In this document: in pieces, positions 30,899 through 39,488 of the stretch
Numbering within the stretch: the stretch's first letter is position 1
How the letters are laid out: each line of letters starts with the position of its first letter
Source: Clostridiales bacterium
Lineage (GTDB): Bacteria > Bacillota > Clostridia > Oscillospirales > Acutalibacteraceae
Assembly: GCA_012519975.1 (NCBI GenBank)
Contig: JAAYPE010000080.1
Coordinates: 1 to 53,074 of the forward strand
DNA length: 53,074 nt
Reading direction: 5' to 3'
The notes under the pieces: generated by a model
Seen by the model: the letters and a program-made list of their open reading frames with translations, nothing else
Told to the model about the DNA's origin: nothing
Databases searched by the model: none
Position numbers and translations under genes: made by a program

Positions 30899-31693
30899 AA
30901 GTATTTCATCCCCTACTAAATGGCCAAAGTCATCATTTAAGGATTTGAATTTGTCAATATCAAACATAACAACGCTAAGCTGCGCTCCATAATTATATGC
31001 TCTGTTTATGTTTGTTTGCAAAAAATCCAGCATATATCTTCTATTATACACACCTGTTAATGGATCTTTAGTTGACAGCTCTTCCAGCTCTTTTACAGCT
31101 TTGTCAATCTTGCGCTTTTCTCTTCTATACTGCGTTGTGAGCAGTCTAACGAGTAGCCCCGTTGCCAAAGCTACAATCACCACCGTGGTTGAAGATAAAA
31201 AATATGTATATGACCTGCTATTTATATCAAGCACAATTTGTGGCCATTCATACGACGCATAAATTAAAGCAGAATAAAACACAAGTTCTGCCACCACTAC
31301 TAAAAAGCAAATAAAGCCTTTGAACAATAAAAAGCTAAAAATAATCCCAAATATAAAATATGAAACTATTCCACCATACACTCCGCCTGTTGTTAAAAAT
31401 ATTGCAGGAAAAAACACAAAGTTAATTATAATCAATGCTAGCTGGTTAAAAAGCTCGGGATTTTCTACTTTATTAGAAATATAGAACATAAGCCCTATAT
31501 AGACCGCTAAAGAAAGGCAAATCAAAATCGCCTCTATAGGCATACCAACTATTGCAGCCCCGATAACACAAACAATACAAACTAAACAACCACCAGCAAA
31601 GAGCATATTAGTAAGCCTTTTCTCTACCGGAACATCACACCCAAAATGTTTTTTTGTATCTTTTTTCAAGTCATTTAGAACATAACGCTTCAT
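30575..31693 (-). CDS. Membrane diguanylate cyclase (GGDEF)
   Basis: 372 residues. Six hydrophobic segments between about 28 and 187 form a membrane sensor; no known input domain can be named. A short linker with REKRKIDKAVKELEEL leads to the GGDEF domain (about 205-365): DPLTGVYNRRYMLDFL, VVMFDIDKFKSLNDDFGH, and the active site RYGGEEFVAVFP (GGEEF at 286-290). An intact RxxD inhibitory site (RTSD, 277-280) lies exactly five residues before it. It therefore should make cyclic di-GMP and be feedback-inhibited. No EAL, HD-GYP or PilZ gene is seen in the window. It follows an unknown gene by 37 nt in the same direction, so the two are likely cotranscribed. Confidence 0.93.
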   Translation of the reverse strand: MKRYVLNDLKKDTKKHFGCDVPVEKRLTNMLFAGGCLVCIVCVIGAAIVGMPIEAILICLSLAVYIGLMFYISNKVENPELFNQLALIIINFVFFPAIFLTTGGVYGGIVSYFIFGIIFSFLLFKGFICFLVVVAELVFYSALIYASYEWPQIVLDINSRSYTYFLSSTTVVIVALATGLLVRLLTTQYRREKRKIDKAVKELEELSTKDPLTGVYNRRYMLDFLQTNINRAYNYGAQLSVVMFDIDKFKSLNDDFGHLVGDEILLNLCDLVGTQIRTSDMLSRYGGEEFVAVFPNTSAEVAYRRAEEIRKIVEETSLSDSVNRPITISGGVAEYVKGMSVEEIIGAADKNLYVAKNTGRNKICIGNDETWE

Positions 31694-31730
31694 AAACTTA
31701 CCCCTTACAAAACCAAAGGGAACGAATATG

Positions 31731-32588
31731 TTACCCTTTTTTTATTCTCTTAGATTCATACGGTTTTGGGTTTTCAATCGATTTTAAAGCTTTTTTACCT
31801 GATGATGTAGATAAATACTCTACAATGCTTGTAACCGCTGATTTTAATTCTTTATCCAAATATTTATCAATCTTTTCAAGGAGCTCTTTTTCATCTTTAA
31901 GGTTTATACCAAGGATAGATACCGCAATCAAGCTTTGTGTATCCTTGGGTCCTTCTTCATAAAACATATTAAACACATTAAAAAGCTTTTTTAGTTTTTG
32001 AGCCTCATTATTTCTAATGCTATTCATTATAAGCTCGTTTGCGTGCTCTTTAAAAAACTCTTCTGGCAAAGTCATTTCATATTTTTCTGTATTATTATCA
32101 AGCTCTTCTTTAAGTTCGGGAAAAATGTTTGAAATTCTAACGGCTAAATTTTCAGGCTCATAAGTAACTGTGCTGTTTTTTCCACCTTTTTTGTATGCTG
32201 TTTTAGCATCTTTACCAACAACGACTTTTTTTGTTTTTCCAAAGAATTTTTCTATAGATTCGCAAATCTCATTACCAACCGATTTTACATCCCTTGCCTC
32301 ACAAATTTCTTCATCAAGCTCCAACAAAGATACAGAAACTTGATTATAATCACTCTCTTGTGCATCACTAAGACTCTTGTTTGCACAAAGTAAATAAACC
32401 TTATCGTCATAAAATTCTATTTTTACTGCCCCTGTACCTGAAGAAAGTGATATAATGTGCTTGTCGCCATCTGTTTTAAACGCTTGTTCCTTTTTATCAT
32501 CAAGGTAAACTACAGACAAATCGCAAGTTTCTATTGTCTCTTCCATAGTTTTAAGCATTACCAAAACGGCATCGTTTATTGAAATCAT
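31731..32588 (-). CDS. Unrecognised cytoplasmic protein
   Basis: 285 residues from ATG 32588, chosen because AAGGGGA lies 8 nt upstream; the frame extends further but without a site. No signal peptide and no membrane helix. The first 90 residues alternate beta-like segments (LSVVYLDDKKEQAF, AVKIEFYDDKVYLLC); a Lys/Gly-rich linker lies near 130; the last 120 residues are helical and charged, with LKKLFNVFNMFYEEGPKD and LKSAVTSIVEYLSTSSGKKAL, ending in a basic tail (KRIKKG). It is the first gene of a unit with the diguanylate cyclase and could act with it. No motif supports a function. Confidence 0.7.
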   Translation of the reverse strand: MISINDAVLVMLKTMEETIETCDLSVVYLDDKKEQAFKTDGDKHIISLSSGTGAVKIEFYDDKVYLLCANKSLSDAQESDYNQVSVSLLELDEEICEARDVKSVGNEICESIEKFFGKTKKVVVGKDAKTAYKKGGKNSTVTYEPENLAVRISNIFPELKEELDNNTEKYEMTLPEEFFKEHANELIMNSIRNNEAQKLKKLFNVFNMFYEEGPKDTQSLIAVSILGINLKDEKELLEKIDKYLDKELKSAVTSIVEYLSTSSGKKALKSIENPKPYESKRIKKG

Positions 32589-32627
32589 ATTAAATCCCCT
32601 TATAACCTTTATATTAAATACATATAA

Positions 32628-32656
32628 ATTATATCTATCTTCATATTTTAACACAA
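32628..32656 (-). promoter_or_regulatory. Promoter of the unknown gene plus diguanylate cyclase unit
   Basis: Minus strand TTGTGT (32656-32651), 17 nt, TATAAT (32633-32628). Leader of about 35 nt to the ATG. Confidence 0.6.
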
Positions 32657-32790
32657 ATTAAGACTTTTGTCATTAAAATTACTGTTAATATTTTTTATTT
32701 TTTCTATTATAAGGTAAAATATTTGCTTTTATCATTTACATATAATATATCACTATGATATTATATCTTATCGAGAGGTGTGTTCATCTA

Positions 32791-33852
32791 ATGAAAAAAG
32801 TTTTAGTAGTATTTGGTGGAGTTTCGAGCGAGCATAGCGTTTCTACTGTTTCTGCTTGCTCTGTAATAAATAATATTCCAAAAGATAAATACGAAGTTTT
32901 TATGTTAGGAATTACAAAACAGGGCAAATGGTGGCTGTTTGAGGGCGACCCTTGTGATTTGCCGGAGGATAAGTGGATGGATAGCAACAAGTGCAAGCCT
33001 GCTTTTATTTCTCCTGACCCTAGCGTTCACGGTATTGTAATTTTAGAAGACGGTAGCTATCGCACTCAGCATATAGATGTTGTTTTTCCTGTCCTTCACG
33101 GTAAAAATGGCGAGGACGGCACAATTCAAGGTCTTTTACAGCTTTCTCAAATTCCTTTTGTTGGCTGTGACACGGCGTCATCTGCCGTTTGTATGGATAA
33201 ATCACTTACAAATACTTTGGCTGACGCCAACAATATTTCACAGGCAAAATGGGCAAGTCTGCTAAGCCGTGATTTGACCGACGATTCCTTGTCACAAATT
33301 GCAAGCAAACTTGGGTATCCTATTTTTGTAAAACCTGCAAATGCTGGTTCGTCCGTTGGAATTAGCAAGGCTAAAGATTTTGACTCTTTAAAAAAAGGTG
33401 CAAAAAACGCATTTTTACACGATGAAAAAGTAATCTTTGAAGAGTTTATTCAGGGGTGCGAGGTTGAATGTGCAGTGCTTGGAAACGACGAGCCTATCGC
33501 TTCTGTTGTTGGTGAAGTTGTTCCCTGCAACGAGTTTTATGACTATGAGGCTAAATATATTTGTCAAGAAAGCACTCTTCATATTCCTGCAAGGCTTGAC
33601 CAATGTACTCAAGATAAAATAAGATGTGAAGCACTTCGCACTTATAAGGCACTTGGTTGTAGTGGCATTGCAAGAGTTGATTTTTTTGTATGCAATAATG
33701 GAGAGCAAATATTCTTCAACGAAATTAACACAATACCTGGATTTACCTCCATTAGTATGTATCCCAAAATGTTTAAAGCTAGTGGACTTGAATATGCACA
33801 GCTACTTGATAAAATTTTAGAACTGGCTATTGAAAAGTGGAGTGAAATTTAA
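32791..33852 (+). CDS. ddl: D-alanine--D-alanine ligase
   Basis: 353 residues from ATG 32791, preferred because GAGAGGTG is upstream; an earlier ATG at 32755 lacks a site. An ATP-grasp ligase that makes the D-Ala-D-Ala end of peptidoglycan precursors. Seen: VFGGVSSEHSVSTVSA, FPVLHGKNGEDGTIQGLLQL, GCDTASSAVCMDKSLT, IFVKPANAGSSVGISKA, FEEFIQGCEVECAVLG and the C-terminal EINTIPGFTSISMYPKMF. The layout resembles the Clostridial/VanA-proximal ligase group, but nothing shows D-lactate preference, and no van genes are nearby. It begins a + strand unit ddl - DUF1934 - argS with almost no gaps. Confidence 0.94.
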   Translation: MKKVLVVFGGVSSEHSVSTVSACSVINNIPKDKYEVFMLGITKQGKWWLFEGDPCDLPEDKWMDSNKCKPAFISPDPSVHGIVILEDGSYRTQHIDVVFPVLHGKNGEDGTIQGLLQLSQIPFVGCDTASSAVCMDKSLTNTLADANNISQAKWASLLSRDLTDDSLSQIASKLGYPIFVKPANAGSSVGISKAKDFDSLKKGAKNAFLHDEKVIFEEFIQGCEVECAVLGNDEPIASVVGEVVPCNEFYDYEAKYICQESTLHIPARLDQCTQDKIRCEALRTYKALGCSGIARVDFFVCNNGEQIFFNEINTIPGFTSISMYPKMFKASGLEYAQLLDKILELAIEKWSEI

Positions 33853-33853
33853 A

Positions 33854-34285
33854 TTGAAAAGAAATATTGTAATTGATATAAAAGATTCCCACGATACCGA
33901 CGGAGAAATTATGGATATGGAAATGTCTGTGGTTGGAACCCTTGAGGGTATGGGCGACGACTATTTAATAACCTATACAGAGCATAGTGGTGAGCTTAAA
34001 GGCTGTGTTACAAGCCTTAAAGTTCAGGGTAAATGTGTTACAATGACAAGAACGGGAGACTATGCCTCCCAGCTTATCATTGAGCAAGACAAGCGTCACA
34101 ACTGCTATTATTCTACACCTCACGGAGATTTTATGATGGGTGTGTTTGCAAAGCGTGTTGATTCTGATATGAAGGATAACGGCGGTACTTTATCTTTTGA
34201 ATATACTCTAGATTTTAACGCTGATTTTTCTTCAAAAAACAAGCTTATAATAAATGTCAAGGAGATACCACAATGTCAAAATTAG
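33854..34285 (+). CDS. DUF1934 protein (YwiB-like)
   Basis: 143 residues from TTG 33854; TTG 33830 and GTG 33842 inside the end of ddl are alternatives. A GTGGAGTGA site lies about 11 nt before TTG 33854. It is a single calycin-like beta barrel: VIDIKDSHDTDGEIMDMEM, VVGTLEGMGDDYLITYTEH, VTMTRTGDYASQLIIEQDK, TPHGDFMMGVFAKRVD and LSFEYTLDFNADFSSKNKL. This matches DUF1934, represented by B. subtilis YwiB, whose gene is also next to argS. The function is not known; the conserved link with argS suggests a ligand- or RNA-related role. The last 13 bp overlap argS. Confidence 0.88.
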   Translation: MKRNIVIDIKDSHDTDGEIMDMEMSVVGTLEGMGDDYLITYTEHSGELKGCVTSLKVQGKCVTMTRTGDYASQLIIEQDKRHNCYYSTPHGDFMMGVFAKRVDSDMKDNGGTLSFEYTLDFNADFSSKNKLIINVKEIPQCQN

Positions 34286-35967
34286 TAAGTGTAGCCGAAC
34301 AACAATTAAAAACCGCTATTTCCAACTCTGTTTTAAAGGCTGTGTCATCAAACACTTTGCCAAACGAAAAGCTTTGCGACTTTGTTATAGAAGTCCCTGC
34401 TGACAGGGCGAACGGAGATTTTTCTGCAAATGTTGCTATGGCATCTGCGCGAGTTTTTAAACTTGCACCTAGAAAAATTGCAGATATAATTTGTGAAAAT
34501 ATTTGCCTTGACAACACTTTTTTTGACAAATGTGAAGTGGCAGGCCCTGGGTTTTTGAATTTCTTTTTGAACGATGAATATTATGCAAGCATTTTAAAAG
34601 ACATTAGAACGCTTGGTGATAATTATGGAAGAAGTGACTACGGTAAAGGTCAAAGCATTTTAGTAGAATTTGTATCTGCAAATCCTACAGGCCCTATGCA
34701 TATGGGCAACGCTCGGGGTGGCGCTCTTGGCGACTGTCTCGCCTCTGTTTTGGACTATGCTGGGTACGATGTTTCACGGGAGTTTTATATAAACGATGCA
34801 GGAAATCAGATTGACAAATTTGGATTGTCTCTTGATGTTCGTTATCTTCAACATTTTTTAGGTGAAAATGCAGTAGAGCTACCTGAGGACAGTTATCACG
34901 GTGAGGATATCACCTTGCTTGCAAAAGAATTTGCAAACATTTATGGTGACAAATTTGTAAAAGCTGATGAGAGCGAAAGGCAAAAGGCTCTAATTGATTT
35001 TGCACTACCTAAAAACATTGAAAATATGCAATCAACCTTGCAAAAATATCGCATTGAATATGACAAATGGTTCAACGAGAGCGTTTTGCATAACAATGGC
35101 GAGCTTGAGCAAACTTTGCAAATTATGAAAGAGCGTGGACTAACCTACGAAAAAGACGGAGCATTATGGTATAAAGCGACCGAGCACGGTGGGGAAAAGG
35201 ATGAAGTTCTTGTTCGTGCAAACGGCAACCCCACTTATTTTGCAGCCGACATTGCCTATCATCGCAACAAGCTTGAAATCCGTGGATTTGATAAGTCTAT
35301 TGACATTTGGGGGGCGGACCATCACGGCCACGTTGCTAGAATGAAGGGCGCTCTTGACGCTATTGGAATTGACGGAAACAGGCTTGATGTTGTTTTAATG
35401 CAACTTGTAAGGCTTACTCGTGGCGGTGAGGTTGTGCGTATGTCAAAAAGGACCGGCAAAGCTATTACCCTTGTTGATTTGCTTGAAGAAATTCCGATTG
35501 ACGCTGCAAGGTTTTTATTTAATATGCGTGAGCCAGGCTCGCAAATGGAATTTGATTTAGACCTAGCTGTTGAGCAAAGCTCTAAAAATCCTGTTTATTA
35601 TTGTCAATATGCACACGCTAGGATTTGCAGTATTGTCAAGAAATTAAAGTCCGAGGGTGTAGAACCTAGAGAATGTTCTATTGATGAGTTAAAGCTACTT
35701 TGCACTCCAGAAGAAAAAGAGCTTATCCGCCACCTTTCTTCTTTAACTAATGAAATTGTTTTGGCGGCAAAAAATTATGACCCCGCTAGAATTACAAGAT
35801 ATGTTGTTGAACTGTCTACCCTTTTTCACAAGTTTTATAATGCTTGCCGTGTAAGAGTTGAAGATGAATCTTTAATGCAAGCTAGATTATATCTTTGCAT
35901 TTGTGTTCGTGATACAATAAAAAATATTTTAACAATGCTAAGAATTGACGCACCACAAAGTATGTAA
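34273..35967 (+). CDS. argS: Arginyl-tRNA synthetase
   Basis: 564 residues, full length class I synthetase. It charges tRNA-Arg with arginine using ATP. The N-terminal tRNA D-loop-recognising domain covers about 1-110. The HIGH motif is in ANPTGPMHMGNARGGALGD (HMGN at 143-146). IWGADHHGHVARM and the KMSKS-like VRMSKRTGKAITL lie near 355-400, and ARFLFNMREPGSQMEFD follows. The C-terminal helical anticodon-binding part includes YDPARITRYVVELSTLFHKFY and CRVRVEDE. Translation starts within the end of the DUF1934 gene, with AAGGAG 7 nt upstream, so translational coupling is likely. Confidence 0.97.
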   Translation: MSKLVSVAEQQLKTAISNSVLKAVSSNTLPNEKLCDFVIEVPADRANGDFSANVAMASARVFKLAPRKIADIICENICLDNTFFDKCEVAGPGFLNFFLNDEYYASILKDIRTLGDNYGRSDYGKGQSILVEFVSANPTGPMHMGNARGGALGDCLASVLDYAGYDVSREFYINDAGNQIDKFGLSLDVRYLQHFLGENAVELPEDSYHGEDITLLAKEFANIYGDKFVKADESERQKALIDFALPKNIENMQSTLQKYRIEYDKWFNESVLHNNGELEQTLQIMKERGLTYEKDGALWYKATEHGGEKDEVLVRANGNPTYFAADIAYHRNKLEIRGFDKSIDIWGADHHGHVARMKGALDAIGIDGNRLDVVLMQLVRLTRGGEVVRMSKRTGKAITLVDLLEEIPIDAARFLFNMREPGSQMEFDLDLAVEQSSKNPVYYCQYAHARICSIVKKLKSEGVEPRECSIDELKLLCTPEEKELIRHLSSLTNEIVLAAKNYDPARITRYVVELSTLFHKFYNACRVRVEDESLMQARLYLCICVRDTIKNILTMLRIDAPQSM

Positions 35968-35990
35968 AAACAAAATAATATAACCTAAAG

Positions 35991-36033
35991 ATGCACACAG
36001 TTTGAACCCCGAATTCAAATTGTGTGCATTTAT
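35991..36033 (+). terminator. Terminator of the ddl-argS unit
   Basis: Sixteen-pair stem ATGCACACAGTTTGAA / TTCAAATTGTGTGCAT with one G-U pair and a 7-nt loop, followed by TTTATT. Confidence 0.75.
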
Positions 36034-36034
36034 T

Positions 36035-36064
36035 ATAAGATAGTTAATAAGTTAACTATCTTAT
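36035..36064 (+). promoter_or_regulatory. Operator-like inverted repeat upstream of the dehydrogenase gene
   Basis: Perfect 13-bp arms ATAAGATAGTTAA / TTAACTATCTTAT with a 4-nt centre (TAAG). It ends 15 bp before the -35 hexamer. The sequence is separate from the argS terminator stem, and no T-run follows, which favours a protein-binding site. Confidence 0.55.
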
Positions 36065-36078
36065 TTGTGCGTTTTGTA

Positions 36079-36107
36079 TTGACTTTTGCTGACAAAGTGC
36101 GTAATAT
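36079..36107 (+). promoter_or_regulatory. Promoter of the SDR gene
   Basis: TTGACT (36079-36084), 17 nt, TAATAT (36102-36107). A TATAAT three bases further on (36105-36110) would need a 20-nt spacer. The leader is about 115 nt. Confidence 0.55.
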
Positions 36108-36228
36108 AATAAATTATAAAGTTATTCTTCCCTTGTTTCACTTTTAAAAATAGAGTTTACAATTAAAAATATTTAAATTCGCGCGGATTTTTATAAAGTT
36201 AGAAAATATTAAACGGAGGAATTTTATT

Positions 36229-37005
36229 ATGTCAAATTTATTTGATTTAACTGGAAAAGTAGCCGTTATTACTGGTGCAAGCTCGGGTCTTGGTGCTGAC
36301 GCTGCTTTAGCCTTTGCACAAGCTGGGGCAAATATCGCTATTTTAGCTAGAAGAGCGGAAAAACTTGAAGAGGTTAAAAACAGCATTGCACAAACCGGTC
36401 GTGATGTTATCGCTGTTTCTTGCGATGTTACAGATGAAGATAGCGTTAAAAATGCAATGGGCGAAGTTTTAGCTCACTTTGGCACTATTGATATTTTGGT
36501 TAACAACGCAGGCATTGCTGTGCAAGGCGGAGTTGAGACTTTGAGCGTTGAGGAGTGGAACAAATCCTTTGATGCAAACTGTAAGGGAATTTTCCTTGCA
36601 AGCAAATATGTAATTCCAACAATGAAAGAAAAAGGATACGGCAAAATCATAAATATCGCAAGCGTAAACTCAATCGTTGCAAACAAGGCAGAAACATTTA
36701 TTCGCCACTCATACAATGCAAGTAAAAGTGCAGTGCTAGGTCTTACAACTGGAATGGCTGCAACATATGCAAAATACGGCATTACTGTTAATGCTGTTGG
36801 ACCTGGTTTGTTTGAATCTGAGATGACAGCAAGCACACTATTTAAGTCTGACGAATTTTTAAAGGGCTATTCTTACCTAACACCTGCAGACAGACCAGGC
36901 AAAAAAGGCGAGCTTAATGGTACTTTGATTTATCTTGCCAGTGATGCATCAAGCTATGTTCAAGGTCAATTTATTTTAGTTGACGGTGGATTTTCTATAG
37001 TATAA
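36229..37005 (+). CDS. Short-chain dehydrogenase/reductase
   Basis: 258 residues, a classical SDR. The NAD(P)-binding TGASSGLG is at 17-24, NNAG near 90, the catalytic Ser in INIASVNS, and Tyr/Lys in YNASKSA (about 163-167). VNAVGPGLFESEM and the C-terminal YVQGQFILVDGGFSI are standard. ARRAEKLEE after strand 2 suggests NADP(H) preference. Substrate cannot be told: gluconate 5-dehydrogenase, a sugar dehydrogenase or a FabG-like reductase are all possible. It stands alone with its own promoter, an upstream palindrome and a terminator, so induction by a specific substrate is likely. ATG with GGAGGA 7 nt upstream. Confidence 0.92.
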   Translation: MSNLFDLTGKVAVITGASSGLGADAALAFAQAGANIAILARRAEKLEEVKNSIAQTGRDVIAVSCDVTDEDSVKNAMGEVLAHFGTIDILVNNAGIAVQGGVETLSVEEWNKSFDANCKGIFLASKYVIPTMKEKGYGKIINIASVNSIVANKAETFIRHSYNASKSAVLGLTTGMAATYAKYGITVNAVGPGLFESEMTASTLFKSDEFLKGYSYLTPADRPGKKGELNGTLIYLASDASSYVQGQFILVDGGFSIV

Positions 37006-37019
37006 ATGATTTTAAAATT

Positions 37020-37068
37020 AACATCACCAACTTTTCTTAAAAGAAGAGTTTTGGTGATGTTTTTTTGC
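37020..37068 (+). terminator. Terminator of the SDR gene
   Basis: ACATCACCAA / TTGGTGATGT outer stem with an inner CTTTTCTT / AAGAAGAG part, then seven T. Confidence 0.85.
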
Positions 37069-37663
37069 ACTTTTGTTGTGATTATTAAGAGTTTATGAAC
37101 TTTTAAATTTTATGCTGCCAAATATAACAGAAAAAAATATGTATTGTTTGTGTATATTTATACATTAGCATTTAAGTTAATTTTTAACAAAAAAATAAAA
37201 TATATAACATTTCGCTCTTACTGCACAGAATAAAAAGTGAGAATAAGTGAGAAAACTTGAGGTATACAAAGGAAAAGCCCCGAACAGTAACTGCTCGAGG
37301 ATTTTCCCTTATAAAACGAAGGGGCAAAGAAGATATCAAATTAATAATACAGTTGTCATAAACTGACAATTTTTTCTGTATTTATATTATATCAATATTA
37401 ACTACAGATGTCAAACTAAACTTTTTAAAAATTAACACTTGTTAATGATTTATTATTGTACAGTTTATACAATAATTATACTATTAAGTTTTGTATATAT
37501 TCAACTAATAGTTTACACCTTTATAATTAAAAGTGCTAATTATCGCTTTACAGATGTAAGACTTGTTGATTTTTCATTATGAACTATGTTACTATTAAAA
37601 CATAAGTATAGTGAATTTAACCAAAATATAATCGTTATTGAATTATTGACAGGGGGCGTTTAA
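37069..37663. other. Gene-free region with a structured element
   Basis: About 600 bp without a believable gene between the SDR terminator and the DUF362 gene. It holds a long imperfect hairpin at 37269-37310, a small TTGTCA / TGACAA stem with a T-run at 37355-37377, and AT-rich sequence. A reading frame of 61 codons on the minus strand over the hairpin is not convincing. Confidence 0.6.
37269..37310. other. Long imperfect hairpin, candidate structured RNA element
   Basis: AAGGAAAA pairs with TTTTCCCTT and, inside, CCCCGAACAG with CTGCTCGAGG, eight of ten pairs, around a TAA loop. It is GC-rich in an AT-rich surrounding. No T-run follows on either strand, so it is not a standard terminator. 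Confidence 0.45.
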
Positions 37664-37703
37664 ACTGGCAAAAAGTTTTGTTGTTATTAAGGACGCACCC
37701 AAG

Positions 37704-39356
37704 ATGGACTATCTAAACGACTTTGTAGCTTTACCAAAAAATTATGGCACAAACGACTATTTTAACAGGGAAGATGTTAAAGCCATTAGGCAAACCGTTT
37801 TTGACGCTCTTGACGAGCTTGATTTAAAAACCGGCTTTTCAAAAAAACTTAAAGGCAACAAAAAAGTCCTAATCAAACCTAACCTTGTTTTTGTTTATCA
37901 CAACTCTGGCTACAAGCAAAAAGAGTATCCCGAAACTACAGACCCGCGTGTTTTTGACGCTGTTGTAGCTTATATCAGGCAATTTACATACAACATTATT
38001 ATCATCGAATCATCGGGTAAGCCTTTCCCCACGACTGCAAGTTTTAAAATTGCAGGTTATGACAAAATCGCAAATTATTATAAAACTGGTCTTGTCGCTT
38101 TGGAGCGTGAGCCTGTTGTGCGCTATATGATACCCAAAGCACAGGTTATGAAAGAGGTTTATATTCCTGATATTTTGGATGAGGTAGTTAAGGGTGACGC
38201 TTTTTACATCTCCGTTCCAAAGATGAAAACAAACCTTTATACAGGGGTTACTCTAGGTTTTAAAAATGCTATGGGTACTATCCCCTATTTTCTCCGCGAG
38301 CGAAATCATACTTATCAGATTAATAAAAAGCTAACTGATTTGCTATATCTTTTTAAACCCGACCTTACAGTTATTGACGGAATAATTGGTGGCGAGGGCA
38401 ACACACCCGCTCCCGTTGACCCTGTAGAAGTTGGAATGATTGTAGCATCTAACCAAAGCGTTGAGGCAGACAGAATCACGACCTATATGATGGGGTTTGA
38501 TCCAGCTGAAAACAAGCTGATTTGTGAAGCTGATGCTAGAGGATTTAACGACCCCGATGTTGAAATTATTGGCACGACTAGAGTTGTTCCTTTTAGACCT
38601 GCACTTGCCTCTATTTTAGATGAGAATTTTAGAAAAAGGTTTCCTAATATTTTGGGGCTTGCCGGACACACCCTTAATAATGCACCAAAAATTCTGGATA
38701 AAAATAGTGTAACTCCAAAAATGGCACTAGCTCTTGAACAAGCTTGCACGGGTGGTTGTTTGCCATCTATCTGTATGGGGTTTGACTGCAATCATTATTC
38801 TTTAAAGCCAAATTATGATATGGATGTTGTGGTTATCATTGGCAGTGGCGTTGAAATTGATGGCGAAAAATATTGGTTTGACTACAACGGAAAGCCGTAT
38901 TCAAAGCAAGATATTAAAAATCTTAATCGAAAAAAGATGGCAATGGGAAAATGTACGGGCAGTGATATGATAAAACTTGCCGACTATAAAATCACAGGAT
39001 GTTGCGACCCCGCCGAGTGTTTGTCTACCACTTCAAATGCAGCTGGAAAAATCACTCCACAACTCCACCCCACAAACAACAAAACCTTGCTATCTATTGC
39101 TTTTCCAGCTATGGTAGGCACAATAAATCACAAAATTGCGTGGATACTAAAAGGGCGTTATGTTGATTGCCCAAGGGCACACGAGGACAGGATTTTTGGA
39201 ATTCCTAGTCTTTCAAAAGAAGATATGCAAAAAGATTTTATCGAGTGGCCTCTTCCTGAACTTAAAGGAGAAATTAAGAAAAAAGCTTTGCTAGACCAAC
39301 TCAATCTTTTTGACTCTGTTACTGGAATTTTTAAAACTATAAAATACTATAAATAA
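37704..39356 (+). CDS. DUF362 domain protein
   Basis: 550 residues from ATG 37704 (AAGGA 9 nt upstream). A CTG at 37665 in the same frame with AGGGGG 8 nt before it would add 13 residues and give a start reading M/LAKSFVVIKDAPK. DUF362 marks: KVLIKPNLVFVYHN, DPRVFDAVVAYI, IIIIESSGKPFP, ISVPKMKTNLYTGVTLGFKN, FKPDLTVIDGIIGGEGNTP and VEADRITTYMMGFDP. The C-terminal third is Cys-rich (ACTGGCLPSICMGFDC near 345, ITGCCDPAEC near 430), which may bind metal, but no regular ferredoxin motif is seen. The function of DUF362 proteins is unclear. It is alone with its terminator; GH3 faces it. Confidence 0.85.
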   Translation: MDYLNDFVALPKNYGTNDYFNREDVKAIRQTVFDALDELDLKTGFSKKLKGNKKVLIKPNLVFVYHNSGYKQKEYPETTDPRVFDAVVAYIRQFTYNIIIIESSGKPFPTTASFKIAGYDKIANYYKTGLVALEREPVVRYMIPKAQVMKEVYIPDILDEVVKGDAFYISVPKMKTNLYTGVTLGFKNAMGTIPYFLRERNHTYQINKKLTDLLYLFKPDLTVIDGIIGGEGNTPAPVDPVEVGMIVASNQSVEADRITTYMMGFDPAENKLICEADARGFNDPDVEIIGTTRVVPFRPALASILDENFRKRFPNILGLAGHTLNNAPKILDKNSVTPKMALALEQACTGGCLPSICMGFDCNHYSLKPNYDMDVVVIIGSGVEIDGEKYWFDYNGKPYSKQDIKNLNRKKMAMGKCTGSDMIKLADYKITGCCDPAECLSTTSNAAGKITPQLHPTNNKTLLSIAFPAMVGTINHKIAWILKGRYVDCPRAHEDRIFGIPSLSKEDMQKDFIEWPLPELKGEIKKKALLDQLNLFDSVTGIFKTIKYYK

Positions 39357-39369
39357 AAAATCAGCTTAC

Positions 39370-39397
39370 AGCACCGCCTTTTTTGACGGTGCTTTTA
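39370..39397 (+). terminator. Terminator of the DUF362 gene
   Basis: AGCACCG / CGGTGCT stem with a T-rich loop of 10 nt and TTTTA, 14 nt after the stop codon. Confidence 0.8.
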
Positions 39398-39488
39398 CTA
39401 TTTATATATGATGATAACCGCCTTGGATATGCCTAAAAAATATGGCAGACACCACTGTGCCTACCATACTCTCAAAATTCAAACAGCC

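Noticed and set aside
32791..33852. Vancomycin-type D-Ala-D-Lac ligase
   Set aside because: No vanH, vanX or vanRS neighbours; the context with DUF1934 and argS fits a housekeeping ddl.
37184..37369. 61-codon minus-strand frame over the hairpin region
   Set aside because: No binding site, and it coincides with a structured element; composition is not protein-like.
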